Source of the DNA: Zygnema cylindricum
Lineage: Eukaryota > Streptophyta > Zygnematophyceae > Zygnematales > Zygnemataceae
DNA: 62,000 bases
Direction of reading: 5' to 3'
Assembly (NCBI GenBank): GCA_037447655.1
Contig: JBBHKE010003208.1
Coordinates: 1-62,000, forward strand
Made by a program: the position numbers and the translations under genes. The notes under the pieces were generated by a model. It saw only the letters and a list, made by a program, of their open reading frames with translations. It had not been told where the DNA came from and made no database searches. This document shows positions 21,083-32,999 of the stretch, piece after piece; the stretch's first letter is position 1; each line of letters starts with the position of its first letter.

Positions 21083-22006
21083 GGTTATGGGCCCACGCCC
21101 CATCTATCATATGTTAGGTTAAGTCGATGTAGGTTTGTGTCACATGCATTGTAGCGGGTTAATTTTGTTCTTGTTGGTTGTATTGCAGTAATGGTGTCTG
21201 TGTACCCATGAGATCGGCCTTATCATAGTGTTGGTATGTGCCGAGTTTAATCTTGCATCGCCCCAAGGGTTAACTTAGTGACAGTGCCGAAATGTCTACC
21301 CTCAATGAAAATGATTAATTATGAGAAATGATATTTTATTTTTGGAAAATACATATTCGTTTGATGGAGAAATGTGGAAGGTGGAATTTCGACGTTTGGG
21401 GGAGAGAGATCCGAAAGGTGGAGTTTTGACATGTGGTGGAGAGATCCAAATTTTGTGGATCGATGATTGTTGAAAATTGGATTTGTAATGTAGATTTTGA
21501 GTTGTTGGGAATTTTTGGGAAATGTGATATTATTAGAATTTTTGGGAAAATACTATTTGTTAAGTGTATTTTTAATGGGAAATTTTGGGATCAGATTATT
21601 AAATGGAAAAGAAAAGAAAAATTTTGAAATCTAGATTTGATATGGTTGAGGTATAAATTTTGAGTTGGGATATATTATTAGTGTGATCGTTTGGTTTTAA
21701 TTCTTAGTTGATTTGTGACAGAATTGTGAGAAGTAGATTCAGATTTAGATATTGTTGAGAAAAGATAAAATTTTGTTGTAATCGGAAAATGAAAATATAT
21801 ATTATGTATTATGAAACTTGGAAGGCATATGAAGGCAGCGGAAGCGATGGTGGAACAAGTGAAAATTTTGGCGGAGGCAATTTGGCGGATTCAGATGGAG
21901 GAGACAGCAGAAGGTGACAGTAGTGACAGCTGATGATGTAAATCTATGGAGTGTGACAGATGATGACGTGGCGTCATGGATTTACGAAACTAAATCTTCG
22001 GGGGAG

Positions 22007-23445
22007 TGTTGTTTTTGGAAGATTCAGTTTCGCATATGCGTGCGTGTATTTGCTTGCTTACGTAATTACCGGAGTTAATGTGGAGGTTTGAACGGATTTG
22101 CGGATTGGGGGTTTATTGCACGAGTAAATTAATTAACTAATTGAGTGGAGCGAAATGCGCTGAACAATGGACGGCGGATCGCGAAGCGATCCGATTTGAA
22201 ATATTCGAAGTGTTTGAAAAAGTACGGCCGCCATACGAAACATAATGCGACAGACCGCATTTATTAAATGTGACGCCGCCGGTACGGAGCGTCGTATTTG
22301 ACACGTGAGATGTACGGCAAAGTACGTAGTAACGGTACGGACTAATTTGGATAGCTTGACGAGGTTTCGACAAGTGGATTTTTCTTATGACCACGCGGCG
22401 CGACATCAAGGGTGCCGATTAAGAGTGACGGACGGCGGATATAGTCCGCCGAGATTTTCTATGTAGTGGTGACACGAAATCGCGTCAATCACACGATATT
22501 TATTTTTGGACGTTCCGGATTGCTTGCCAAGTGATTCTTGGTACACGTGGAAGGCGGATGGCGTCCGCCGATATTTCCAAGGGACCACATTGTTTTTTAT
22601 GACGCATTATCTAGTGGACCGTACATATGCGATGTCGGTTCACTACGTGGACTTATCGACAAATGACTAAGCAAGTTGTCGCTTATGACGCGTATTTTGC
22701 GGACGCGTCCGTGTAAATATTTGATACAACATTGTTTTGTCTTATGTGTATTATTATTTAGTATTGATTATGACATTTGTTATTTAAGTGATCAATTAGG
22801 GTTTTCGACAGTTTAATTTGTGTGTCTTTATTTGTCGTTTATGCAGACAAGTGTACGCTTACGATTGCTAGGCTTTCAGGTGTACGCTTAAGATTAATTT
22901 ATTCTTAGTGATGGTATATTATGGTTAAATAGGACTAAATGACAGTTATGTAATGTATGTTAGTTATTTTGACACTTAGTGATTTGTTAACAGCTCACAA
23001 GTGTATATATAGATTTGAGCTTCATTAGGAAAATAATCAATGCTGGTTAGTAAAGTGGGGACCGAAGATGTAGACTTTTAGGGTTGTCGATTAGGTCATG
23101 CACTTTGAATGATATAATGATTATACTTTGATTATACTCTTGTTTATGTGTGATGCATTTGTTTTATTATTTATTTATGTTATTTTATATATGTTTGATA
23201 TGCATTGTTTATGCATTTGTCCTAGGGTTTGTTTATGTCGATTATTCCATCAAACCTTAGATGATGTCATAGGGTTTATTTATGTTGATTATTCCATGAA
23301 ACCCTAAATGTTGTTGTTTGTTGCGTCTGTGTACGCATATGGAGGATGCATTTCAAATGATTTTTTTCATTAACCTAGCTTTGCTTAGCTTCTTGCATGA
23401 TAGTTTGGGTCGCTTCTGCGGTCTATTTTAGACCAAAGAACAACA
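22007..23445 (+). repeat. LTR 3 of array
   Basis: Last LTR; followed by the AATAT target duplication and no primer-binding site. Confidence 0.93.
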
Positions 23446-23450
23446 AATAT

Positions 23451-24650
23451 TGGTGTCGTCTTAAGCGTTGAAAAAGGTTCATGAAAGATTCAGGGACACG
23501 CTTTTACATGTCGGGCTAAACTAACAACTTGAGCCTAAGGCTTCCCACACTCCTGACAAGGGATCCGAGATGTAGGGATATTAAGGGAAGGGTTCATATG
23601 CGAAGGAGAATGACGAGAAGTGTGGGTCAAATGTGGGGCCGCAGATAGGAGGACTTGAGAGGGAGGTATGATGTTTGAGTGAGGGGGATGAGACGGCGAA
23701 TTGGTACATAGGGTGAACCTAGGGATGGGCTGGTTGGAGGAGGGGTTGAATTAATCTCTCGTAGGGCTGGTGGAAGAAGAGGGTTAAAAAAGAGGGTCAA
23801 AGATAAGGCTTGGGGCTGCTCTCGACGATGAGGAGGGCAATACTGCGGTGTAGGTAAGGGTAGAGTATGGTTCTCCCCCGATTGGGGGGAGGGTGGGGGA
23901 GCATGTGAAGCGTTTGTGTAAAAGGGTTGGGGTGAGGATGCGGTAGTGGGTGATGGAAGAGGTAATTTGGGAGGGTGGGACAACCCTCATATGATGGTCC
24001 ATACACGCGGATGCGTGGGAGATGACGGGGAAAGAGAGGGAGACGCTCTTTATTCATGAGAGGCCATAAGAACTCAAGAGTACCTTGGCAAAGGGTCCGC
24101 AAATACGTGGGAACTACAAAGGTTTTGTCCAACCTCGCAAAGTGAAGAGGAAAAAATTAAAGGTGGGAACCCGGATGTCGTGTGCCACCCGCGGTGTGGA
24201 TGATTGAGCACGACCACCAAGATGTTCATGTGTCATTTACTCCAGCCATGGCCGAAGCTTGTGGAAGGTCGCCTGTGTTGTAAAGTTAATACATGGTGTT
24301 ATTAAATGATGCCACATGTCGTGTTTTAGCCACAAACGACTGCGTTTATTGTTTGTTGTATATCTGTACATTTTGTCGTGGAATCGTTCGTCCAATTCAG
24401 TAATGTACATGTAACTCCGTGACCTTACAGAAATATATCAGTTAGGTTCATCCGTACAAGAGGTATTGCCCGAGATCGCCAAAAATTAGCAATAATCATT
24501 TATAATTGGGTGTACACGATTGGTCAGATTCTTGAGTTTCCACCTCCTTGCTTTCCAATCAGAAGCCGACATTTTCTCCTTGCCATTAACAATCTTGCAG
24601 AGTCGCCAAAGAATGAAATGACCTTTGATAAATTTTTTCCTGATTGACTA
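23451..24650. other. Stretch without recognised gene
   Basis: The minus strand carries Pro-rich open frames (23627-24132) in a CCTCCC-rich background, with MDKTFVVPTYLRTLCQG at one start. No domain is recognised, and base composition alone may keep the frames open. Confidence 0.35.
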
Positions 24651-24659
24651 ATTTTATCC

Positions 24660-25075
24660 TTTAAAATTGCACCATCTTCCCGAGCATTTGCAGGATATTT
24701 TCATCTTTGTTGTCACTCTCTTCATCCAAATCCGAATCTCTGTCAACGAAATCTTTCCCTTTTCGGACCCTCTCCCTTCATTTTTTTTCATCATTATCTT
24801 CCGAGCCACCACCACCCGGATCGAGATTTGGATCTTCAAACACTTTTAGCTTGCCCCACTGATAGGCAGCCGAGAGTTACTCATGAGATTGGCTAAATCC
24901 GTTAAAAATCACCATTTTCCCGAGCATTTGCACGAGTTTCTCATCTTTGCCCTAACTCTCCTCATCCGAATCCGAATCTCCGTCCTTGATATCTTTCTTC
25001 TTTCGGATCCTCTCCCTCCATCCTTCTTCATCACTATCTTCAAAGCCGCCACCGCTCAGATCACTCATGAATAGA
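24660..25075 (-). pseudogene. Duplicated acidic/basic domain fragment (two copies)
   Basis: Two adjacent diverged copies read on the minus strand. 25068-24905 gives LSGGGFEDSDEEGWRERIRK ... DSDSDEES ... QMLGKMV. 24830-24662 gives PGGGGSEDNDEKK(stop)RERVRK ... DSDLDEESDNKDE ... QMLGKMVQF. Each copy has one internal stop. The product family is not recognised. The conserved SDEEGWRER and QMLGKMV blocks show the frame was once coding. It lies just downstream of the copia remnant. Confidence 0.45.
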
Positions 25076-25143
25076 ACAAAGCAAGCTATCAAACATAATT
25101 TGACGCTGGTCTTTAGTCACGGTAATTCATTTGGCCCTATCTT

Positions 25144-27366
25144 CTATTGGAGGTGGATTGGTCGGTGGATTTGATATAAAGAAACAGGAGAGTGCCATCT
25201 TCGACCCGCTCTCAAGAGTAATGATATTAAATGTCGATGTGCTTCGTCCGCTTGTGGTGAACAGGATTGCAGATCAAAGCAAGAGCTCCTTGGGAATCGG
25301 AAAAGATAGGAGTAGGGGCTGAAGGGGGAAACCCAAGATTGGAAAGTAGAGTCCGAAGCCAGACAGCTTCCTTGGTGGCGTGACAAGCGGCCATATATTC
25401 TGCCTCAATGTTGGAGCATGCCGTGGTAGGTTGCTTTCTCCATGACCAAGAGATAAGACCATTGCCCAAAAAGAAGCACGAGCCAATGGTGGAACGGCGG
25501 GAAAGCTCATCATGTGCCCAATCTGAATCAACAAAACCCGTAAGAGCACTGGAGCCAGAGGAAGAATATGTGAGACAAAGAGTTTTAGTGCCCTGTAGAT
25601 AACGAAAGACACGTTTGGCCGCGATAAGATGATCAAGAGAAGGGCGTTGAAGGAATTAACTAAGTTTAGTGACAGCTGTGACAATGTCAGGGCGGGTGGC
25701 CTGCATGGCGTACATACGGGCCTCGACCATCGAACGGTAAGTGGCATGGAGGGAGGGGGAGAGAGGAGAGTCAGTGGAAGGGAGGAGAGGGGCATTGGCA
25801 TCTAAAGGAGTGGAAAGGGAGGAGCACTCTGCCATGCCAAAGCGTTCCAAAAGATTAGAGATAAAGGTCTCTTGAGAGAGAGAGAGGGTGGGAGTCGAGC
25901 GATTACAAGAAACTTGTATGCCCAAATAATAAGCGAGCTCGCCTAGACCGACCATGTCAAAATTGGTCTGAAGGAGAGATTTGACAGTGGAGATTTCATA
26001 GAGAGAAGGACCAACAAGAAGGAGATCGTCAACAAAGATGGCAAAAATGATCAATGAGGTGCCAGAGCCACGAGAGTAAATGCTAAAATCGGCATCAATT
26101 CGGGTAAATCCTTCTTTCCGCATAATGGCATCTATGGTATAGTTCCAGAACCCGGGGGCATTTCTTTAATCCATAGATTGTTTTAATGAGATGGCAAACC
26201 AGATGTTTAGATCCAAGGGAAATATAGCCTTTAGGCTGATGCATGTAAATGTCCTCGTATAAGATCCCATTTAAGAAGGCATTTTTAACATCCATCTGAT
26301 GAACATGGAAATCATGTTCAACAGCTAAAGCAAGTAAAGTGCGGATAGATGTCAACTGGGCAACAAGAGCAAAGGTTTCAGTGAAATCTATACCTTTGAT
26401 TTGGGAAAAGCCCTTTGCCACCAAGTGAGCTTTGTATTTGTCCACGGATCCATCCGCTTTTTGTTTTACACAGAAGACCCATTTCGAACCGATTGCCTTT
26501 CTTCCAAGGGGAAGGGGAACAAGATTCCATGTTTTGTCGGAAAGTAAGGCATTGAATTCAGCATCAACGGCAGTTTTCCAAAAGGAGGCATCAGGTCGTT
26601 TTAGAGTAGCCTTGAGAGAGAGAGGGGCTGAAATAAGAGAGGCAGAGGCCCCAGCCGAGTAAGCGTAAGCTAGAGAGGCGTGGCCTATGGAAGTAATAAG
26701 CCGAGAGGGGGGAACTCTAGAGCGTGCGGGGTTTCGGCGAGGTAAAGGAGAGGGGCCAGGAAAAAGGGAAGGCTCAGGATCGGGAAGTGAAGGCTCAGAA
26801 GGAGCAAAAGGCCCAAGAAGAGGTGAGTGGGAAAAAATCGTGGGAGAAAGATTGTCAAAAAGCGGATCATCTTGAGAAAGAAGGGGAGAGGAGGAATTAT
26901 CTTCAGAATTTGTGACAGGATGAAGAGGAAGGGCAGCTGAGTGGCTGGCAGGAGTAATGGGAGCAGCCGGGAAAACAAGGGGGGTAGGAGAAGATGGAGA
27001 AAGAGGGAGACTTGAAGATGACGAGGGAGAAAATATGGGAGGATTAAGAGGAGAGGGGTGGGAAGGTGTAAGGTAGGTGAATTTAGATGGCTGAAGAGAT
27101 TGAAGGGGAAGGTTTGGGGGAAGAGGGTCATAGAGGGTGAGGGAAGGAAAGTCGGATAATGGAGGAAGAGGGGAAGGTAAGGGCATACGAGACAAGGTTT
27201 GGAGAAGTGGCGTTTCGTTGAAATTTCTTTTCTGGTGGTGATGACGCGATGCTGAGAAGGACTCCAGATGCGGTACGCTTTGGAATTTGGAGCGTACCCA
27301 ACAAAAATGCCACGAAATGCGCGAGCGCCCAATTTGCCGTCCGATTGGAGGAGGTCTTTGTACCAC
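25144..27366 (-). pseudogene. Copia reverse transcriptase and RNase H
   Basis: A long Ser/Pro-rich linker (27200-26650) precedes the RT. RT hallmarks: AIGSKWVFCVKQKADGSV, HQMDVKNAFLNG, KTIYGLKK, then after a frameshift at about 26110 the active-site block FAIFVDDLLLVG (FVDD in place of YVDD). RNase H: EAEYMAACHATKEAVWLR and ALICNPVHHKRTKHIDI, then a TAA where a codon is expected. Confidence 0.8.
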
Positions 27367-27559
27367 GCTTCACAACCAAAGATTTTAAGGTGGCGTATAT
27401 CTAGTTTGACAGAGGATCATGCTTCCATTAGAGTAGATTTTGGTAAAGCGTTAGTGGGACAAAGATTGCGTAAGTAATTTGCGCAAACGACAGCCTTTGC
27501 CCAAAATTCATAAGGCAAATTCGCAAAGTACATCACAGAGCGTGACATGTCATGTAATG

Positions 27560-28374
27560 TTTCATTGTACCTTTTATGCAATGCCGTTTTGTTGTGGCGT
27601 CTGAGGTGCCGTTAAATGACGTGAGATTCTATGTTGCATGAGAAATTCAGAAAATTGGTTGGACAAAAATTCGCCACCGTTGTCACTGCGCAAGACCTTG
27701 ATTTGTTTGTTGTGAAAATTTTCTGCCAACGCCTTAAATTCCTGAAATCGGGCAAAAGCGTCAGATTTATGACACATTGGATACGCGTGTAAAAAATGAG
27801 TGGCGTGGTCTATGAAAGTGACAAAATAAAGGGATCCACTGTAGCCACGCGTGCGCATGGGTCCACACACGTCCTTATGTACAAGTGCAAGTGGTTCAGT
27901 GATGACAGTAGTGCTAGTGGGAAATGAGTGACGCGGCATTTTTCCTTGCACGCAACTGTGACAAAAATCCAAAGATTTGTTAGAGAATGAATTTAGTCCA
28001 GTTACAAGATTTGGCAAAGTACTCAAACTTTCGCTATTTAAATGACCATATCTTAAATGCGAAAGTGGAAAACTTTCAACGCTAGCATTTAAAGCCAATA
28101 TCTTTGGCGTACTATAGGATTGTAGGACGTACATATAATCTCTTGCTACTCCAAAACCTACAGTACTATTGTCTTTTCTATCAAAAAACGTTACTCTATC
28201 ATTATTAAATTCAGCTTTTAAGCCGCCAGAAGTGGCGATTTTGACAGAAAATAAATTCATAGCTAGACTATGAACAAATAGTACGTTATGAATGTGAATA
28301 GACACATTAGGGACGTTAACGTTGCGAGAATGAGTAGCCAACAGAATGCGGTCGTCGCCTAAAGGAATCTGCAT
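27560..28374 (-). pseudogene. Copia GAG-pre-integrase and integrase core
   Basis: The pre-integrase block (LSHLRYGHLNSESLSTL, CHSCVQGKM) is followed by the integrase core: first Asp in VHKDVCGP, second Asp in LRSDNGGEF. In the third block, PQQNGIA, the codon for the catalytic Glu is TAA (near 27571-27573), so the DDE triad is broken by a stop. Confidence 0.8.
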
Positions 28375-28599
28375 AGGAGATGATAAAGGTGAAAGGTGAG
28401 TGAACCAATCAGATCGTGGTGAAAGGTGGTGACTTGCACCACTATCTATTAGCCAATCGACAGGGGTTTGAGATAGAAAAGCATAGCCTTGTGGAAATTG
28501 AGTATCCAGGGTGATAGAATTTGGGATATGATGGGCAACATTTCTATATCCAAATTCTGGTGAGGGAGGGAGGACAAAAGGGGAAGCTACAGGAGTGGG

Positions 28600-29632
28600 A
28601 TAATAAGAGGGAAAATGTAGGGAGAAAGCGGTCGACCAAAGGAGGTTAACGGAGTTTTAAGAGGCATAGTGCGCTGCGACGTTAGAAGATTGTGGAAGGG
28701 ATGGAGAAGGGGAATAATGGTGAGGATAAGGAAAATTTGGAGGGAAATAAATGTGTGGAGGGAGTGGGGGGGTGGGAAGAACTGGTGGGTTGACAAGGGC
28801 AGCGTTGGCATTCCCCCCAGTTTTAGGGGGATTGGAAGCCTCGGCTGCTTTCCGCCTCGCCAATTTTCGACAGTCTTCAACGGAATGTCCTTTTGTTTTG
28901 CAGTAGGCGCAAAACAAACGCTGCACCCCCCCCGAGTTAGTCTTTTGATTTTCGGCAATAAAGGCATTTGCATTAGAGAGATTTGGAGCAGAAAAAGAGA
29001 GAAAGTTTTGTCTTTTCATGCAAACGTTTGCTACAAAGTGAGTGAAAGGGAATGGATTGGTCTAGATTGTCAAACGAGGAAATTAAAGGGGAAAAGGTTT
29101 CAGGGAGTCCTCCCAAAAGGGTTGAAGAGAGGTCCTCGTCGGAAAGATGCACGCCTATCATGGTGCATTTTCCGGCCGACAATTCGACTGTGCTAATCCA
29201 ATCCTGCATAGATTTCGACGGTTCATGGAGTTAAAAAATGCTCGTTTTTGAATTTGGCGAGCGGCCCATCTGGTTTGAATGTAAGCTGCTTGAAGACGAC
29301 TCCAAGCCTCGGCGGAAGAGGAGGCGCCGCGAACAAGACGAGTGGGCTCGGTAGTAAGTGACATCATTATACGAGCGTGCGCATCCTCATCCTTTTGTTT
29401 CCATGTAGCTATCGCCAACTCTTTGGTAGCTTTTTCTGCTGATGTATCAGTAGAGGAAAGGATAGGAGGTTTTGAAATTCCTATAAAATGGTCCAAAAAT
29501 CTTCTCGTGTTTGAAAAAATGCATGGCTGAAAATGACCAATCATAAAAGTTTTGGCCATCAAACTTCTGGATACTATTAGAAGTGGCATGGCTAGGCCCA
29601 TAACCTATTGGAGGTGGATTGGCGGAAGCCAT
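28600..29632 (-). pseudogene. Copia gag with zinc knuckle
   Basis: N-terminal FDGQNFYDWSFSAMHFF is typical of copia Gag. Near 28900-28920 there is a CCHC-type knuckle (LFCAYCKTKGHSVEDC, C-x2-C-x4-H-x4-C) followed by a Pro-rich tail. The reading frame changes at least three times between 29450 and 28650. Confidence 0.75.
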
Positions 29633-30238
29633 GAAATTGTACACAAGAGAAAGATCAATGCATTGGAGAGAGGAATTGATTTGTATTTGGGATGATTTCA
29701 TTAAGTGAGAAGAGTCACTTATATACAAAATATACAATGCTAATTACTGTGGAGTCTAAGCGCTCTATGGTGCGCTGTAACAAAGGAATCTTAGTCTAGA
29801 TTCTAACAAATGTATGTAAGACAAAAGACTGGACCGTCGCCCAAAAGACTGGACCGATGGTCAAAGGACTTCTACGTAAAAAGACAACACCGAAGTATGT
29901 AACGAAAAAGTACAAATGATTGGACCGACGTATGGAAGTACGGATAGGACCAAAAGTGAGACGTCTGGATAAGACGGTCAACAAGACTTGACCGACGTAA
30001 GAAAAAGTACGGACAAGACAAAAATAACCTGACGCTAAATGTCCCTTAACATCTTCCTCTAATAACGGATCAATGGGGAGAGTCTTCTCAAATTGAGCGG
30101 CACTTAAACCCCTTTCACTTGGTTCTAGTGTGTCTGATTACACCATTGTGGGGACAAACCACATTGCAAGTGACCAGACAGGTTTTTTCTTCTTTGAGCC
30201 ATGGCGGCAACACTAGCCACATTCTTGTTTCGGATGAC
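29633..30238. other. Flank of copia element, origin unclear
   Basis: Upstream of the minus-strand gag. It contains several GGACCGxxG(T)A repeats (29830-30000) and a candidate LTR-like start (TGTTAAGGGACATTTAG on the minus strand at about 30053) but no matching partner. Probably the remains of the 5' LTR region. Confidence 0.35.
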
Positions 30239-30240
30239 TA

Positions 30241-30453
30241 CACTGTGTATCGCTATTGGTGTTATTTTTTTTTTCGCACTTAATTTTTTTTCCCCTTACA
30301 CACATGTCGGATTGTGGATCTGATGATTGCGATTGAAAGGTAAGGTTCCTAGCTTTCGACTGCCTGTGTCAAAGTGAAAATCGGACTAATGTGTACAGAG
30401 AAAAGATGTTTTAAGTGCGAATAAAAAATTAACACTAATAGCGATTCAGAGTG
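30241..30453. mobile_element. Mariner-like MITE, TA target
   Basis: Ends CACTGTGTATCGCTATTGGT and CTAATAGCGATTCAGAGTG with TA on each side (30239-30240, 30454-30455). 213 bp; interior as in 4221-4445. Confidence 0.75.
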
Positions 30454-30474
30454 TACCTCTAAATGTTACTACTC

Positions 30475-31109
30475 GCTCTGATACCAAATGTAAAGGATCA
30501 TATAAATATTAGCAGTGCAAGCAAAAACATTTTAAAAGAAATCAACCATCACAGAAAAGAAGTGCATCGACATAATACAATATATATATAAACCGAAATT
30601 TTCTTCATAGAAGGCTTCCTCAAACTCCTTCACTTAGAGATACCTAAACTGGTGCACTCTCTCACTAAAATACTATTTGAATAACCGCCTTCTGACTGTC
30701 CACTAACACCACTACAAAAAAAAAGACACAAAAACGCCGAAGTCCAAAAGCGGACGAGCGGGAAATAAAACACAACGCGCCGAAACTAAGTCGCGCACTA
30801 AATCGTACTTTGAACCTCGTCCTACGCACTGAATAATTTAATGACCGTACAGGACCAAACTCCACAGACGAAACAACAACTGAAACTGAAACTCAACTAC
30901 AACTGCTATTCACACATTGAACCTAACATCCAAGACCCCAAAAACCTCATTTACTTAAGAACTCATCCAAACCCCAAAAAACCTCACTTACTTAAGAATT
31001 CGGCCAATCCTCGGCCAACCTTTACGTTTTAAAAGTATAAATTTCAACCAAAACCACTCAAATACAAAATAACACATTAGCGCAACATGATGTTTCCAAA
31101 TTGATGCTG
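30475..31109 (-). repeat. Possible LTR end with tRNA-iMet 3'-end primer site
   Basis: Minus strand: TTTACATT followed by TGGTATCAGAGC (30475-30486), the classic plant copia primer-binding site complementary to the 3' end of initiator tRNA-Met. The LTR would extend rightwards from 30489; its far end was not found, and the copia element at 31115 lies beside or inside it. Confidence 0.4.
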
Positions 31110-31114
31110 AAGTG

Positions 31115-31636
31115 TGTTAGGATTTGGTACTCAAATCTCATTTAGCAACGAGAAATTCTCGTAGCTAAAGCAGCGACGAAGAAGTTTCGTCGGTAGATAT
31201 TTGAAGTGACGTGAAAATTGATTGTTTGTTTCTTTTCGTTTCATGTAAGTTTGAGTCGTGCTATAGAAGTGACGTGGAAATTGTTTGGTCGTTTTGGTTC
31301 ACGTGAGTTCTAGTCGTACCGTGCGGTACAAGTTGGTTCGCATTTGACTTCTCTAGTCGTACTGTGTAGTTCAAGTCGGTTCGACTTGTTTGTCGTTTTG
31401 TTCACCACGTTGATTCTTACGCGTTTCTAGTCGTGTACATATATATATATATTTGTTTAGTCTTAGCAGTTGATCTATCTTATGGAGGCGTAGCTTATTA
31501 ATGAGGCGTAGAAAGGTCAAAAGTAAAATGGATAAAGTAAAGGAGTTGTAATTGCATTGTGTTTAATATATCGAATATTGGAGGAACACTCTTGTTGTGT
31601 GTATATATTGTATCTTGTTTGGTTTGTTATCTTTCA
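31115..31636 (+). repeat. 5' LTR of copia element 2
   Basis: 522 bp; TG...CA ends. Contains GTCTAGTCGTAC-type internal repeats (AGTCGTACCGTG, AGTCGTACTGTG) and a TATATATATATATT tract that is shorter in the 3' LTR. Confidence 0.9.
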
Positions 31637-31639
31637 ATT

Positions 31640-32980
31640 GGTAGCGGAGCAGGTTACTGGCAACACTTGCCGGTATGGTGGAGAAAGGGAAATCCCCGAC
31701 GGAAACCTCGTGGAGGAGCTAGTGGGGGAGTTAGTGGAGGAGGAGTTACAAGGACATAATATGATGAGTTTGACGAATGGGTGGAGAAAAATGTGAAGAT
31801 GGACGAGGGGATGTTTTAACGCTTTCAGGAGATTCTCAAAACACAAGGAAATGATGGAGATGGAGGTGTAAGTGGAGACTCACACATTCAAAGAAAATAA
31901 AGAAAAGGAAGGAGAAATCTAAACTTTATGAGGAAGAGGAGGAGAGCGAAAATGATGATTTTAAAGAGTTTAATAAGACCATCGTCTTCACGCGTTCCAA
32001 CTATGCAATTTGGAAGCGATACATTCGAGGAGCATTCACAACGAAAAAACTTTGGGACATCGTTATCGGGGAAGAAACACGACCGGATCTTTCCGTGGAT
32101 CCAGCCGGAGCAAAGAAGTGGGATAAGAAAGATATGGCGGCCTCCACCACACTAATACAAAGTTGTGCTTGTTCTATGCATGAACATCTTCTAACTCATG
32201 ACAGAGCTTATGATTTTTTGACCACTTTGCAAAATGCGTTTGAAAAGGGGTTTGAGGCAAATGAAAATTAGCTCTTTGAGGAGTATATTGGTTTTAGAAT
32301 GAAGGAGAATGAGTCCATTGATGATGTAGTCAAAAGGTTTAATGTCATCATAGAACAAATTAACTCACTCAATGACTTCCCTACAAAAAAAGAGAGGTTG
32401 TTTGTTTTTATAAGGAGTCTTCCAAGCTAGTTTGCGGTAGCGAAAAAGGTCATCAAGGGGCGAGAGAAATCGACAATGGCATACACTATCAATCACTTGA
32501 AGAGTACGAAGAAGGAGAAGGCAACATCGAAAGAGGAAAACAAGGGGTCAACTTATCCGAGTTATCAAGAGGAGGATGACAGAGGAGCTTACAAATTTAA
32601 GGGATCTAGGGGGAGAGGAGGTGGACCTCGTGGACGAGGAGGCAAGTCACACGGCCCAGGGAGAGGCTCATATCAATGTGATACCTCTAAGATGACATGT
32701 TACAAGTGTAACGAGACAGGGCATGCCTCCTTTGAATGCCCAGACAAAAGCAAACATTGTAACATTTGTCAGAAATGGGGACACACTAGTCGCGGTTCTT
32801 ATCAAAACAAGGGAAACAACCACGTAGGAGGACAATTTAGAGGCGAAGGAAGTGGAGGAAGTATTTCATCAGGTAGAGGGGATTTTGTTGGGGATGGGCC
32901 AGTGGGACACGATCAAGAATTTTTTGTTTCACTCGTGGAGGAATCACAAGAAAAGGAGGATATCCTATTTCACACATGAG
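31640..32980 (+). pseudogene. Copia gag
   Basis: SNYAIWKRYIRGAF ... KLWDIVIGEE (about 31990-32070), QNAFEKGFEANEN(stop)LFEEYI (near 32270), RLFVFIRSLP, then a basic Gly/Arg-rich segment and the knuckle CYKCNETGHASFEC (32699-32740, C-x2-C-x4-H-x4-C). In-frame stops at about 32269 and 32429. Confidence 0.75.
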
Positions 32981-32999
32981 GCAAGGAGAGTAAAGGAAA

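Larger units (their letters stand above)
17276..23450 (+). mobile_element. Non-autonomous LTR retroelement tandem array (LTR-int-LTR-int-LTR)
   Basis: Three LTRs (17281-18719, 19644-21082, 22007-23445; 1439 bp) alternate with two internal regions (18720-19643, 21083-22006; 924 bp), period 2363 bp. LTRs begin TGTTGTTTTTGG and end AAAGAACAACA. A perfect 5-bp target duplication AATAT flanks the array (17276-17280, 23446-23450). Directly after each of the first two LTRs comes GGTTATGGGCCC, complementary to the anticodon arm of initiator tRNA-Met. A purine tract CGGGGGAG precedes the second and third LTRs. The internal regions encode no gag or pol, so the element must rely on proteins made elsewhere. 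The copies look identical by eye and their short ORFs translate identically, so it is recent. Confidence 0.93.
25143..29632 (-). mobile_element. Degenerate Ty1/copia retrotransposon, 3'-truncated
   Basis: The order on the minus strand is gag, integrase, reverse transcriptase, RNase H, which is the copia order. Gag starts at ATG 29632 (MASANPPPIGYGPSHATSN). The coding frame ends inside the conserved RNase H tail (HIDI, then YIKSTDQ) at about 25160, where a sequence CTATTGGAGGTGGATTGG begins. The same 18 bp occurs at 29604-29621 at the gag start. No LTR pair was found. GGTTATGGGCC, an initiator-tRNA anticodon-arm complement, lies at 29597-29607 inside the first gag codons. Frameshifts and stops throughout make it non-functional. 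Confidence 0.85.
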
